Shown here in pieces: positions 7,123 through 15,604 of a stretch of 64,000 bases of DNA. The first letter of the stretch is position 1. Every line of letters starts with the position of its first letter. Below the pieces are notes generated by a model that was not told the DNA's origin, did not search any database, and saw only the letters and a list, made by a program, of their open reading frames with translations. The stretch comes from VRUE01 sp963774555 (GTDB taxonomy: Bacteria > Actinomycetota > Thermoleophilia > Solirubrobacterales > 70-9): contig CAVZFL010000001.1 of the NCBI GenBank assembly GCA_963774555.1, positions 496,001-560,000 of the forward strand, written 5' to 3'. The translations under genes and the position numbers were made by a program.

Positions 7123-10008
7123 ATGGCGCTGCTGGAGCGGAACGTCTCCTCGCTGGCGCCGCCGCCGAGCGAGCCGGCGCCCGATCGCGCCCCCGACCGG
7201 ATTGCGGCGGGCACCGCGCAGCCGCTGCGCGGCGAGCTGGAGGCGCTGCTCGGCGCCGACCTCGTCCTCGCCCGTCCCAGCGACCTCGTCCGCTACGCCT
7301 CGGACGCTAGCCCCTACCGGCTCTTTCCGCAGGCGGTGGTGATGGCCCGCGACGCCGGGGACGTGGCCAAGGTCCTGGCCTACGGCAAGCGCAGCGGCAT
7401 CCCGGTCACCTTCCGCGCCGGCGGCACCAGCCTCAACGGCCAGGGGCAGAGCGACGGCATCCTGGTCGACGTGCGCCGCCACTTCGGCGGGGTCGCGGTC
7501 GAGAACGGCGGTGCCCACGCCCGGGTCAAGCCGGGCACCGTGCTCGGCCACGCCAACCGCGTTCTCGCCCCGCACGGTCGCAAGCTCGGTCCGGACCCGG
7601 CAAGCACAGACATCGCCTGCGTCGGCGGCGTGATCGCCAACAACTCGGGTGGGATGCGCTGCGGGGTGAGCAAGGACTCCTACTCGACCGTGCGCTCGAT
7701 GATCCTGGTGCTCCCCTCGGGGACGACGATCGACACGGCCGAGCCCGGCGCGGCGGAGCGCTTCGCCGCCGAGGAGCCCGAGCTCGCCGCCGGCCTCGCC
7801 GCGATCCGCGCCGAGATCCGCGCCGACGCCGAGCTCAGCGAGCGCATCCGCCGCAAGTTCGCGATCAAGAACACCACCGGCTACCGGCTCTGCGCCTTCC
7901 TCGACGCCGACGAGCCGCTGGAGATCTTTCGCCGCCTGGTGGTCGGCTCGGAGGGCACGCTCGCCTTCGTCGCCGAGGCGGTCTTCGAGACCGTGCCGCA
8001 GCCGTCCCACACGACCACCGCCTGGGTCCACTTCCCCGGTATCGACGAGGCGATCGCCCCGGTCCGCGACCTGGTCGACTCCGGCGCGACGGCGGTCGAG
8101 CTGATGGTCGCCCCGGCCCTGATCACCGCCGCCTGGAACATGGTCGGCGCGCCGCAGGAGTGGAAGGAGCTGCCGCCCGAGTCGGCGGTGCTGCTGGTCG
8201 AGTACGGGGCCGGGAGCGATGAGGCGCTCGATGCCTACCTCGCCAAGGCGGGCGAGATCCTCGCCGCGCACGAGACGATCCGGCCGATCGACTTCACCCG
8301 CGAGGCCGAGGAGATCGAGCTGGCCTGGCGCGTGCGCGAGGGTCTGCACGGCCTGATCGGCCGCCTGCGCCTGCCCGGCACGGCGCTGATCGTCGAGGAC
8401 GTCTGCGTGCCGCCGGAGCGGATCGCCGAGGGCGCCCGCGACCTGCAGGCGCTGCTCGGCGAGCACGGCTTCCTGCCCGGTGTCGCCGGCCACGCCTCGG
8501 CCGGCAACCTGCACTTCATGCTGACGCCGGACTTCGCCAAGCAGGAGGACCTGGAGCGCTACGAGGCCTTCATGGCCAAGCTGGTCGAGCTGATCGTCGG
8601 CAAGTACGACGGCTCGCTCAAGGCCGAGCACGGCACCGGGATCAACATGGCCCCTTATGTGGAGCGCGAGTGGGGGGAGCGGGCGACCGAGCTGATGTGG
8701 CGGGTCAAGCAGCTCGCCGACCCCGACGGCGTGCTCAACCCCGGCGTCGTCCTCAACCGCGACCCCGGCGTCCACCTGCGCAACCTCAAAACGACGCCCG
8801 CGATCGAGGACTCGGCGACCACCTGCGTCGAGTGCGGCTTCTGCGAGCCGGTCTGCCCCAGCCGCAACCTGACCACGACGCCGCGCCAGCGGATCGTGCT
8901 GCGCCGCGAGATGGCCCGCCAGCCCGCGGGCTCGCCCGTGCAGAAGGCCCTGCTCGAGGAATTCGAGTACGACGCGCTCGAGACCTGCGCCGCCGACGGC
9001 TCCTGCCAGCTCGCCTGCCCGGTCGGGATCGACACCGGGAAGCTGGTCAAGGCGCTGCGGCAGGAGAGGCACACGGCGCGCGCGGAACGGGTGGCGCTGG
9101 CTGCGGCGAAGCGCTGGAGCGCGGTCGAAAAGGCCTCCCGTGCCGCCCTGCGGTTCGGCGGGCCGTTGGTGCGCGGGACCAGGCGTGGGCGTGGCTTGCC
9201 CGGAGCCGCGTCGGGAGGAGCAGGGGGTGCCCCTCTCCCGACAAAAGCGGGGAGTGTCGGGAGAGGGGCACCCCCTGCTCCTCGAAGCGGGGCCGCTGCT
9301 GTTTACGTGCCCAGTTGCACGAATCGCATCTTCGGAGGGAATCCCGTCGAGGCGCTGGTGGCGGTTTCGGCTCGTGCCGGGATGCCGGTTCGGATTCCCG
9401 ACGACATAGCGGGGAGCTGCTGCGGGTTGCCGTTTGGCTCGAAAGGATTCGCTGATGCCCAGCGGCACAAGGCCAACGAGATGGTCGAGCGGCTCTGGGG
9501 GTGGAGCGAGGAAGGGAAGTTGCCGGTTGTGATCGACGCTGCTTCCTGCACCCAGGGTGTGACCGACCCGGGCGAGGGGGTGTTGAGCGAGGAGAACGCG
9601 GGACGGCTTGCCCAGCTGGAGATCCTCGACTCGGTCGTCTGGGCGCATGATCGTCTGCTGCCGAAGCTGGAGGTGAGCGACAAGGTCGCCAGCGTCGCCG
9701 TCCACCCGACTTGCGCCACCCGCCACATGGGCCTGGCGCCGCGCCTGCGCAGCCTCGCCGCTGCCCTCGCGGAGGATGTCTACGTGCCGCCCTCCTCGAC
9801 CTGCTGCGGCTTCGCCGGCGACCGCGGCATCTCCCACCCCGAGTTCACCGCATCGGCGACCCGCCCTGCTGCCGAAGAGCTCCGCGGCCGTCACTTCGAC
9901 GCCCACCTCTCCAACAACCGCACCTGCGAGATCGGCCTCACCCGCGCCACCGGCGAGCCCTACGAGTCGATCCTGATCCTCCTAGAGCGCCTCACCCGCG
10001 CCGAGTGA
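7123..10008 (+). CDS. FAD/Fe-S 2-hydroxyacid dehydrogenase (D-lactate dehydrogenase type)
   Basis: 961 residues in one chain. Order: PCMH-type FAD-binding domain (RAGGTSLNGQGQSDG, about 97-111), FAD-oxidase C-terminal domain (GHASAGNLHF, HGTGINMAPY), a ferredoxin-like domain with two Cys clusters (CVECGFCEPVCPS and CAADGSCQLACP), then two CCG motifs (CCGLPFGSKG, CCGFAGDRG) as in GlpC/GlcF/LutA proteins. This layout is known for membrane-associated D-2-hydroxyacid (D-lactate, glycolate) dehydrogenases that pass electrons to the respiratory chain. It sits 6 bp after the decarboxylase gene, so the pair could turn a D-2-hydroxy acid into an aldehyde. The linker between the Fe-S and CCG domains is encoded by a 29-bp perfect inverted repeat. 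Confidence 0.85.
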   Translation: MALLERNVSSLAPPPSEPAPDRAPDRIAAGTAQPLRGELEALLGADLVLARPSDLVRYASDASPYRLFPQAVVMARDAGDVAKVLAYGKRSGIPVTFRAGGTSLNGQGQSDGILVDVRRHFGGVAVENGGAHARVKPGTVLGHANRVLAPHGRKLGPDPASTDIACVGGVIANNSGGMRCGVSKDSYSTVRSMILVLPSGTTIDTAEPGAAERFAAEEPELAAGLAAIRAEIRADAELSERIRRKFAIKNTTGYRLCAFLDADEPLEIFRRLVVGSEGTLAFVAEAVFETVPQPSHTTTAWVHFPGIDEAIAPVRDLVDSGATAVELMVAPALITAAWNMVGAPQEWKELPPESAVLLVEYGAGSDEALDAYLAKAGEILAAHETIRPIDFTREAEEIELAWRVREGLHGLIGRLRLPGTALIVEDVCVPPERIAEGARDLQALLGEHGFLPGVAGHASAGNLHFMLTPDFAKQEDLERYEAFMAKLVELIVGKYDGSLKAEHGTGINMAPYVEREWGERATELMWRVKQLADPDGVLNPGVVLNRDPGVHLRNLKTTPAIEDSATTCVECGFCEPVCPSRNLTTTPRQRIVLRREMARQPAGSPVQKALLEEFEYDALETCAADGSCQLACPVGIDTGKLVKALRQERHTARAERVALAAAKRWSAVEKASRAALRFGGPLVRGTRRGRGLPGAASGGAGGAPLPTKAGSVGRGAPPAPRSGAAAVYVPSCTNRIFGGNPVEALVAVSARAGMPVRIPDDIAGSCCGLPFGSKGFADAQRHKANEMVERLWGWSEEGKLPVVIDAASCTQGVTDPGEGVLSEENAGRLAQLEILDSVVWAHDRLLPKLEVSDKVASVAVHPTCATRHMGLAPRLRSLAAALAEDVYVPPSSTCCGFAGDRGISHPEFTASATRPAAEELRGRHFDAHLSNNRTCEIGLTRATGEPYESILILLERLTRAE
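9215..9283. repeat. 29-bp perfect inverted repeat inside coding sequence
   Basis: Arms at 9215-9243 and 9255-9283 are exact reverse complements with an 11-nt loop. The arm begins GAGGAGCAGGGGGTGCCCCT. It lies in frame in the dehydrogenase gene and encodes a Gly/Ala/Pro-rich linker between the ferredoxin and CCG domains. Confidence 0.85.
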
Positions 10009-10043
10009 CCATTTGATGACCCTGCGGGGTCACTAACTGGTCA
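10006..10043. terminator. shared hairpin at two converging stop codons
   Basis: Nested palindrome: outer arms TGACCA (10006-10011)/TGGTCA (10038-10043), inner arms TGACCC (10017-10022)/GGGTCA (10027-10032). The outer arms contain the TGA stop codons of both converging genes. No T-run follows, so it is a bidirectional terminator by position rather than by classical form. Confidence 0.55.
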
Positions 10044-10910
10044 GTCGGCGGCTGAGACTGCCGCGGCGCCCTGCTCGTCGGCTTCGGCCTCGACTTCGCG
10101 GATCGTCGCGGTCATTGCCGCGTCGTTTTCGAAGCGGCGGTCGAGCAGGGGGTTGAGGATGCCGCGCAGGGCGGAGACGTAGCGCCACCACCTGGGCGCG
10201 AAGATCCGCGGCGCCCGCTCCTCGATGCCGGCCACCACGGCCGCGCCGGCCTGGGCCGGGGTGATCCGCTTGCGCAGGAACTCGGGCAGGTTCTGCTGCA
10301 TGCGGTCGCCGTTGTTGGCGAAGGCGTCCTGGACCAGCTTGGTGTCTACCCAGCCGAAGTAGGCGACGCTGGCGCTGGCGCCCAGCGGCATCAGCTCGGC
10401 CCGCAGCGAGCGGCCCAGCGACTCGACCCCGGACTTGGCCACCGCGTAGGGGCTGTTGAGGACGCCGTTGACGAAGGCGTAGACGGAGGAGGTGACGACG
10501 ACGTGGCCGCGGCGCTCGACGATCTGCGGCAGCGCCGCCCGCACCGTGCGCCAGACGCCGAGCATGTCGACCTCGAAGACCCGCTCCCACTCCTCGGTGC
10601 CGATGCCGCGCACCGTCGCCATGTGCTTCTGGGCGATGCCGGCGTTGGCGACGACGACGTCGAGCCCGCCGAAGCGCTCGACCGTCTCGGCGACCGCGGC
10701 CATGATCGCGCCGTGGTCGGTGACGTCGGAGCCGATCCCGATCGCCCGCTCGCCGATCCGCTCGGCCGCCTCGCGGGCCTCGCCGGCGTCGATGTCGACG
10801 ACCGCCACCGAGGCGCCGCGCATGTGCAGCTGGCGCGCGGTCTCGAAGCCGATTCCGCGCGCGGCGCCGGTCACCAGCGCAACCTTTCCGTTCAGGTCGT
10901 AGGGCGGCAT
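10041..10910 (-). CDS. short-chain dehydrogenase/reductase (SDR)
   Basis: 289 residues. Classical SDR features: TGAARGIG cofactor loop near residue 15, an acidic residue after strand 2 (VVDID, favouring NAD), NAG, the catalytic Ser in TSSVYAF and YAVAK. The C-terminus extends past the SDR core with a segment containing RWWRYVSALRGILNP, which resembles the membrane-associated tail of mycobacterial-type SDRs acting on lipids or steroids. Substrate unknown. It converges on the dehydrogenase gene, sharing the stop-codon hairpin, and diverges from ileS with 38 bp between them. Confidence 0.8.
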   Translation of the reverse strand: MPPYDLNGKVALVTGAARGIGFETARQLHMRGASVAVVDIDAGEAREAAERIGERAIGIGSDVTDHGAIMAAVAETVERFGGLDVVVANAGIAQKHMATVRGIGTEEWERVFEVDMLGVWRTVRAALPQIVERRGHVVVTSSVYAFVNGVLNSPYAVAKSGVESLGRSLRAELMPLGASASVAYFGWVDTKLVQDAFANNGDRMQQNLPEFLRKRITPAQAGAAVVAGIEERAPRIFAPRWWRYVSALRGILNPLLDRRFENDAAMTATIREVEAEADEQGAAAVSAAD

Positions 10911-10948
10911 GCGGCGATGAGCCTACCCACTCCTAGAATCCCCCGTCC

Positions 10949-13900
10949 ATGCCCGGCTTCCGGCCCGTCGACACCAAGCAGTCTTTCCCCGAGCTCGAGC
11001 AGCGGGTGCTCGAGCGCTGGCGCGAGCGCGACGTTTTCGCCCGCTCGCTCTCCCAGCGCGAGGGCGCGCCGATCTGGAACTTCTACGAGGGTCCGCCGAC
11101 CGCCAACGGCCGTCCCGGCTCCCACCACGTCCTCGCCCGCGTCTTCAAGGACGTCTACCCGCGCTACCGCTCGATGTGCGGCTACCGCGTGCCGCGCAAG
11201 GCCGGCTGGGACTGCCACGGCCTGCCGGTCGAGCTAGAGGTCGAAAAGCAGCTCGGCATCTCCTCCAAGCAGGAGATCGAGGAGTACGGCATCGACAAGT
11301 TCAACCAGCGCTGCCGCGAGTCGGTCTTCGAGTACGTCGAGGAGTGGAACCGGCTGACCGAGCGGATCGGCTTCTGGATCGACCTCGATAACCCCTACGT
11401 CACCCTCGACGACGACTACATCGAGTCGGTCTGGTGGTCGCTGCGCCAACTCTGGGACAAAGAGCGCCTCTACGAGGGCCACAAGGTCGTCCCCTACTGC
11501 CCGCGCTGCGGCACCGCGCTCTCCTCGCACGAGGTCGCGCTCGGCTACGAGGACGTCGAGGATCCCTCCATATACGTGCGCTTCCAGCTGTTTGGCGAGG
11601 ACGGCAGCGTGGGCGACGAGTCGCTGCTGGTCTGGACGACGACACCGTGGACGCTGCCGGGCAACGTCGGCGTCGCCGTCGCGCCGGAGGTCACCTACGT
11701 CAAGGCCCGGGTCGGGGAGGAGACGCTGATCCTCGCCGAGCCGCTGCTCGAGCGTGTGCTGGGTGAGGACGTCGAGGTGCTGGAGCGCCTGCCGGGCTCC
11801 GCCCTGGTCGGCACCCGCTACAAGGGCCCGGTCTTCGCGCTTGCCGACGGCGGTCCGGCGAACGCCTTCCGCGTCCTCGCCGGCGACTTCGTCACCACCG
11901 AGGACGGCACCGGCCTCGTCCACATCGCGCCCGCCTTCGGCGAGGACGACTACGCCGTCGCCGCCGAGAACCGCGTCTTCGACCCGACAAGCCACGGCAC
12001 CCTCTACAACCCGGTCGACCTCGCGGGCCACTTCGACGGCCGCGTCGCCGGCTTCGAGGGCAAGTTCGTCAAGGACCCCGAGGTGACGAAGGCGCTGATC
12101 GCCGACCTCGACGCGCGCGGCCTGCTTTTCCGCGAGCAGGTCTACGAGCACTCCTATCCGCACTGCTGGCGCTGTGGCACGCCGCTGCTCTACTACGCCA
12201 AGTCGAGCTGGTACGTCGCCACCTCGCAGGTGCGCGACGAGCTGCTCGCCAACAACGAGACGATCGGCTGGCACCCCGAGCACATCAAGGACGGGCGCTT
12301 CGGCAAATGGCTGGAGAACAACGTCGACTGGGCGCTCTCGCGCGACCGCTACTGGGGCACACCGCTGCCGATCTGGGAGTGCACGGGGGAGGGCTGCGAG
12401 GGCCGCTTCTGTGCCGGCTCGGTCGCCGAGCTGCGAGAGCGCTCCGGCGGCGAGGTGCCCGAGGACCTGCACCGCCCCTACATCGACGAGGTCACGGTCC
12501 CCTGCGCGGACTGCGGTGGCGAGATGCGCCGCGTCGACTCGGTGATCGACACCTGGTACGACAGCGGCGCGATGCCCTTCGCCCAGCTCCACTACCCGTT
12601 CGAGAACGAGGAGCTGTTCGCCGAGCGCTTCCCGGCCGACTTCATCTGCGAGGCGATCGACCAGACCCGCGGCTGGTTCTACACCCTGCTCGCCGAGTCG
12701 ACCCTGCTCTTCGAGCAGAGCAGCTACCGCAACTGCGTCTGCCTCGGCCTCATCCTCGACCCCGAGGGCCAGAAGATGTCGAAGAGCCGCGGCAACGTGG
12801 TCGAGCCCTGGGAAGTGATCGACGCCCACGGCGCCGACGCCTTCCGCTGGTACTACCTGACCGCCCAGCAGCCCTGGTCCGGCTACCGCTTCTCCGTCGA
12901 CACCGTCGGCGAATCCGTCCGCCAGTTCCTCCTGACCCTCTGGAACACGTATTCGTTCTGGGTCCTCTACGCCAACGCCGAGAACCTCGGCCCCGCCGAC
13001 TTCGCCGACTCGTCGGAGCCCGCCAACGACCTCGACAAATGGGCACTGTCCAAGCTGCAGTCGACGATCGCAACCGTGCGGGAGCGCATGGACGAGTTCG
13101 ACTGCACCGCCGCCGGGCGGGCGATCGCGGAGTACGTCGAGGAGCTCTCCAACTGGTACGTGCGGCTTTCGCGCCGCCGCTTCTGGGACGGAGACCGGGC
13201 CGCCTTCGCGACCCTGCGCCACTGCCTGCTAGAGGTCGCGGCGCTGCTCGCCCCCTTCACGCCTTTCCTCGCCGACGAGATCCACCTCAACCTCGCCGGC
13301 GGCGAGGCGGAAGCGCTCGGCGGGCAGGACTCGGTCCACCTGCGTGACTTCCCCGCGGTCGAAGAGGCGCTCGCCGACCCCGAGCTGGAGGCCTCGATGG
13401 AGGCGGTCCGGCTCACGGTCGAACTCGGCCGCGCCGCCCGCGCCCAGGCCAAGGCCAAGGTGCGCCAGCCGCTGCGCCGCGCCGTGATCGTCGCCAACGA
13501 CGCCGAGCGTGCCGCGATCTCCGCCCAGGCCGACCTCGTCACCGCCGAGCTAAACGTCAAGGAGCTCGACTTCGTCTCCGAGGAGGCCGACCTGGTCAGC
13601 TACGCGGTCAAGCCCAACTACCGCGCCCTCGGCCCGCGCTTCGGCAAGCGCATGCCCCAGGTCGCCGCCGCGGTCGAGGCGCTCGACCCCGTCCACGTCG
13701 CCAGGGTGATGGCCGACGGCGGCGAGATCGGGATCAACATCGACGGCGACGAGCACACGATCGGCCCCGACGAGGTCACCCTCGCCCTGCAGCCCCTCGA
13801 CGGCTACGAGGTCGAGGCCGAGGCCGGCCACGCCGTCGCCCTGCAGCTGGAGCTCGACGACGACCTCCGCCGCGAGGGCCTCGCCCGGGAGATAGTCCAC

Positions 13901-14116
13901 GCCGTCCAGAACGCCCGCAAGGCCGCCGGCCTCGACATCTCCGACCGCATCGAGCTCTCCCTAGGCGGTGACGACGATCTCCTCGCAGCAGCCCGCGAGC
14001 ACGAGCCCTATATAGCCGGCGAGGTCCTGGCCACCGCGGTCGTCTATGACGCCGGCGAGGGCACCACGGCGAAGATCGATGGCGCCGAGCTCCGCATTGC
14101 CGTCACACGCGCCTGA
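10949..14116 (+). CDS. ileS: isoleucyl-tRNA synthetase
   Basis: 1055 residues. Charges tRNA-Ile. The class I signatures are GRPGSHHV (HIGH equivalent, about residues 54-61) and KMSKSRGNVV (about residue 609); the large editing domain lies between (TTPWTLPGN, and EDGTGLVHIAPAFGEDDY). Cysteine pairs YCPRCG and CWRCG are candidate zinc ligands. The length and the FNQRCRESVFEYVEEWNRL segment fit the eukaryote-like (type 2) branch of bacterial IleRS, a branch in which many members tolerate mupirocin; that property is inference here. It is a single gene with no obvious operon partner. Confidence 0.93.
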   Translation: MPGFRPVDTKQSFPELEQRVLERWRERDVFARSLSQREGAPIWNFYEGPPTANGRPGSHHVLARVFKDVYPRYRSMCGYRVPRKAGWDCHGLPVELEVEKQLGISSKQEIEEYGIDKFNQRCRESVFEYVEEWNRLTERIGFWIDLDNPYVTLDDDYIESVWWSLRQLWDKERLYEGHKVVPYCPRCGTALSSHEVALGYEDVEDPSIYVRFQLFGEDGSVGDESLLVWTTTPWTLPGNVGVAVAPEVTYVKARVGEETLILAEPLLERVLGEDVEVLERLPGSALVGTRYKGPVFALADGGPANAFRVLAGDFVTTEDGTGLVHIAPAFGEDDYAVAAENRVFDPTSHGTLYNPVDLAGHFDGRVAGFEGKFVKDPEVTKALIADLDARGLLFREQVYEHSYPHCWRCGTPLLYYAKSSWYVATSQVRDELLANNETIGWHPEHIKDGRFGKWLENNVDWALSRDRYWGTPLPIWECTGEGCEGRFCAGSVAELRERSGGEVPEDLHRPYIDEVTVPCADCGGEMRRVDSVIDTWYDSGAMPFAQLHYPFENEELFAERFPADFICEAIDQTRGWFYTLLAESTLLFEQSSYRNCVCLGLILDPEGQKMSKSRGNVVEPWEVIDAHGADAFRWYYLTAQQPWSGYRFSVDTVGESVRQFLLTLWNTYSFWVLYANAENLGPADFADSSEPANDLDKWALSKLQSTIATVRERMDEFDCTAAGRAIAEYVEELSNWYVRLSRRRFWDGDRAAFATLRHCLLEVAALLAPFTPFLADEIHLNLAGGEAEALGGQDSVHLRDFPAVEEALADPELEASMEAVRLTVELGRAARAQAKAKVRQPLRRAVIVANDAERAAISAQADLVTAELNVKELDFVSEEADLVSYAVKPNYRALGPRFGKRMPQVAAAVEALDPVHVARVMADGGEIGINIDGDEHTIGPDEVTLALQPLDGYEVEAEAGHAVALQLELDDDLRREGLAREIVHAVQNARKAAGLDISDRIELSLGGDDDLLAAAREHEPYIAGEVLATAVVYDAGEGTTAKIDGAELRIAVTRA

Positions 14117-14223
14117 GAAGAAAAGTTGTCAAGAGGGGGGAGAACTTTGTCCTCCAATCTCTTATACAGGCCATGAATACAAGTAGAGTCGCTGTCACAC
14201 CGCCGGTGCTACACTTTCTGCCG

Positions 14224-14538
14224 ATGCCCACCAAACACCGGCGGATAGCCCTGACGACGGACCCGGAGCTGACTGCTGCGATCGCCGCCGCTCGCCGCGA
14301 GCTGGGCGACATGCCCGAGTCGCGCCTGGTCCGAGAGCTGGCCCTGCGTGGCGCCAGCGAGCTTCGTCCCGACGACACCGCCCGGGTCATCGCGGAATTC
14401 GAACGGGAAGGCATCGAGTGGCCCAAGGAATCGATGGCAGAAGCTCTCGATCGGTTGGGCCCCCTCGGCCCCGTCGATCCCGACGACCCCTATCGCGGCA
14501 CGCGGGCGTTGGAAGAAATCCGGGAAGACGTCGTCTGA
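14224..14538 (+). CDS. VapB-like antitoxin
   Basis: 104 residues from ATG 14224; an open extension to 14173 is unlikely to be translated. The N-terminal KHRRIALTTDPELTAAI followed by a helix ending VRELALRGA resembles ribbon-helix-helix antitoxins; the acidic C-terminal tail (DPDDPYRGTRALEEIREDVV) would bind the toxin. It lies 12 bp before a PIN-domain gene, the standard VapBC order. It probably represses its own promoter, which should lie in the 100 bp after ileS. Confidence 0.7.
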   Translation: MPTKHRRIALTTDPELTAAIAAARRELGDMPESRLVRELALRGASELRPDDTARVIAEFEREGIEWPKESMAEALDRLGPLGPVDPDDPYRGTRALEEIREDVV

Positions 14539-14550
14539 CCGAGCAGCCCG

Positions 14551-14949
14551 ATGAAGGGGTTTGCCTACATCGATGCATCGGCCATGGTCAAGTTCTTCAT
14601 CCCGGAGCCCGAGAGCGCCGCACTTGTAGCTGCAGTTGGCTCAGAATGGCCATTTCTGATGGCCAGTGAGATTCTGTCGGTCGAGGCAGCCAGAGCTGCG
14701 TTGCGGGCGGGACGGTTCGATCTCGCCCCGGTGACGAGATGGCTCCAGTCGGTTGCGCTCCTTCCGCTGACAGATGAGATTCGAAAAGGCGCGGCTCGCC
14801 TCGGCCCGCCGACGCTTCGAGCCCTGGACGCCATCCACCTCGCCACCGCGCTCGCGGCGAGCGAGCGGATCGGCGCCATCCTCACCTATGACCAGCGGCT
14901 GGCGTCGGCCTGCACCGACGCTGGCCTGCGCGTCGTCGCCCCCGCCTGA
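14551..14949 (+). CDS. VapC-like PIN-domain ribonuclease toxin
   Basis: 132 residues. PIN-domain acidic residues are visible in order: YIDASAMVK (D8), SVEAAR (E near 44), LDAIHLATA (D near 92) and TYDQRLA (D near 111). VapC toxins cut tRNA or rRNA and are held inactive by the cognate VapB encoded just upstream. Complete length for the family and all four acidic positions kept, so it should be active. Confidence 0.85.
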   Translation: MKGFAYIDASAMVKFFIPEPESAALVAAVGSEWPFLMASEILSVEAARAALRAGRFDLAPVTRWLQSVALLPLTDEIRKGAARLGPPTLRALDAIHLATALAASERIGAILTYDQRLASACTDAGLRVVAPA

Positions 14950-14956
14950 TCCCTGG

Positions 14957-15136
14957 TCAGTCTCCGGCTGGCTCGCCGATGATGAAGTCGGTCTTCTTCG
15001 AGTCCGAGAACTTCACCCAGCAGTGATCGGGCGCGACGCCCGCCACGTCGATAAGCGCCGCTTCGATCCGCCTGGCGATCTCCGCCTTCTGCTCGTCGCT
15101 GCGACCCTCGAACCAGTTGACCTCGACGAAGGGCAT
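14957..15136 (-). CDS. 4-oxalocrotonate tautomerase-like small enzyme
   Basis: 59 residues, ATG at 15136. It begins MPFVEVNWFEGRSDEQKAEI: proline 2 after the initiator Met is the catalytic base of the 4-oxalocrotonate tautomerase family, and Arg12 matches the position of a conserved active-site arginine. These enzymes interconvert keto and enol forms of small acids, usually as hexamers. The gene starts 16 bp after the thioredoxin stop on the same strand, so they are probably one transcript. The substrate is unknown; no aromatic-degradation genes are close by. Confidence 0.8.
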   Translation of the reverse strand: MPFVEVNWFEGRSDEQKAEIARRIEAALIDVAGVAPDHCWVKFSDSKKTDFIIGEPAGD

Positions 15137-15152
15137 GACTTGCCTGCAGTCG

Positions 15153-15479
15153 CTAGGCGAGGGCCGGCTCGAGCTCGGCCTCGAGGCGCCGCTTGGGCAT
15201 CGCCCCGACGACTTTCTTGGCGATCGCGCCGTCCTTGAAGAGCAGCAGCGTCGGGATCGAGAGGACTTCGTACTGGGCCGCCGTCTGCTGGTTCTCGTCG
15301 ACGTTGACGCTGACGATTTTGAGGTCCTCGCGCTCGGCGTCGATCTCCTCGAGCACCGGGTGGACGACGCGGCAGGGGCCGCACCAAGGGGCCCAGAAGT
15401 CGACCAGCACGGGGCCCTCGGCCTCCAGAACCTCGGACTTGAAGGTGTCGTCTGTCACGTCGTGGAGTTTGCCTGTCAC
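15153..15479 (-). CDS. trxA: thioredoxin
   Basis: 108 residues, the standard single-domain size. Active site WAPWCGPCR with the WCGPC motif near residues 31-35, buried Asp in LVDFWAPW, and the cis-proline in SIPTLLLF. Reduces protein disulfides in the cytoplasm using thioredoxin reductase, which is not in this window. First gene of a likely two-gene unit with the tautomerase. The intergenic region upstream holds a 19-bp inverted repeat. Confidence 0.93.
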   Translation of the reverse strand: MTGKLHDVTDDTFKSEVLEAEGPVLVDFWAPWCGPCRVVHPVLEEIDAEREDLKIVSVNVDENQQTAAQYEVLSIPTLLLFKDGAIAKKVVGAMPKRRLEAELEPALA

Positions 15480-15547
15480 TGGGATCGCTCTCCTGGGGAT
15501 CGAGGTTCGGCGCTCAATACTTCATAAAGTATAGCGAGGCTGTCGAG

Positions 15548-15604
15548 ACCCGTTGCTGTCGCACTTCCCACCGTATAGCGGCGGTAAGTGCGACAGCAAC
15601 GGGT
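15548..15604. repeat. CCGYATAGCGG palindrome family, copy 1
   Basis: Perfect 19-bp arms at 15548-15566 (ACCCGTTGCTGTCGCACTT) and 15586-15604, with the core CCGTATAGCGG in the loop. It touches the stop codon of the minus-strand glycosyltransferase gene, so it would form the 3' hairpin of that mRNA. A diverged copy with core CCGCATAGCGG lies at 54085-54131. Confidence 0.8.

Noticed and set aside
5794..9906. 1370-codon open frame on the minus strand
   Set aside because: Antisense shadow of the decarboxylase and dehydrogenase genes, caused by high GC; no family features, low complexity.
11234..13222. 662-codon open frame on the minus strand
   Set aside because: Antisense to ileS; no recognisable domain.
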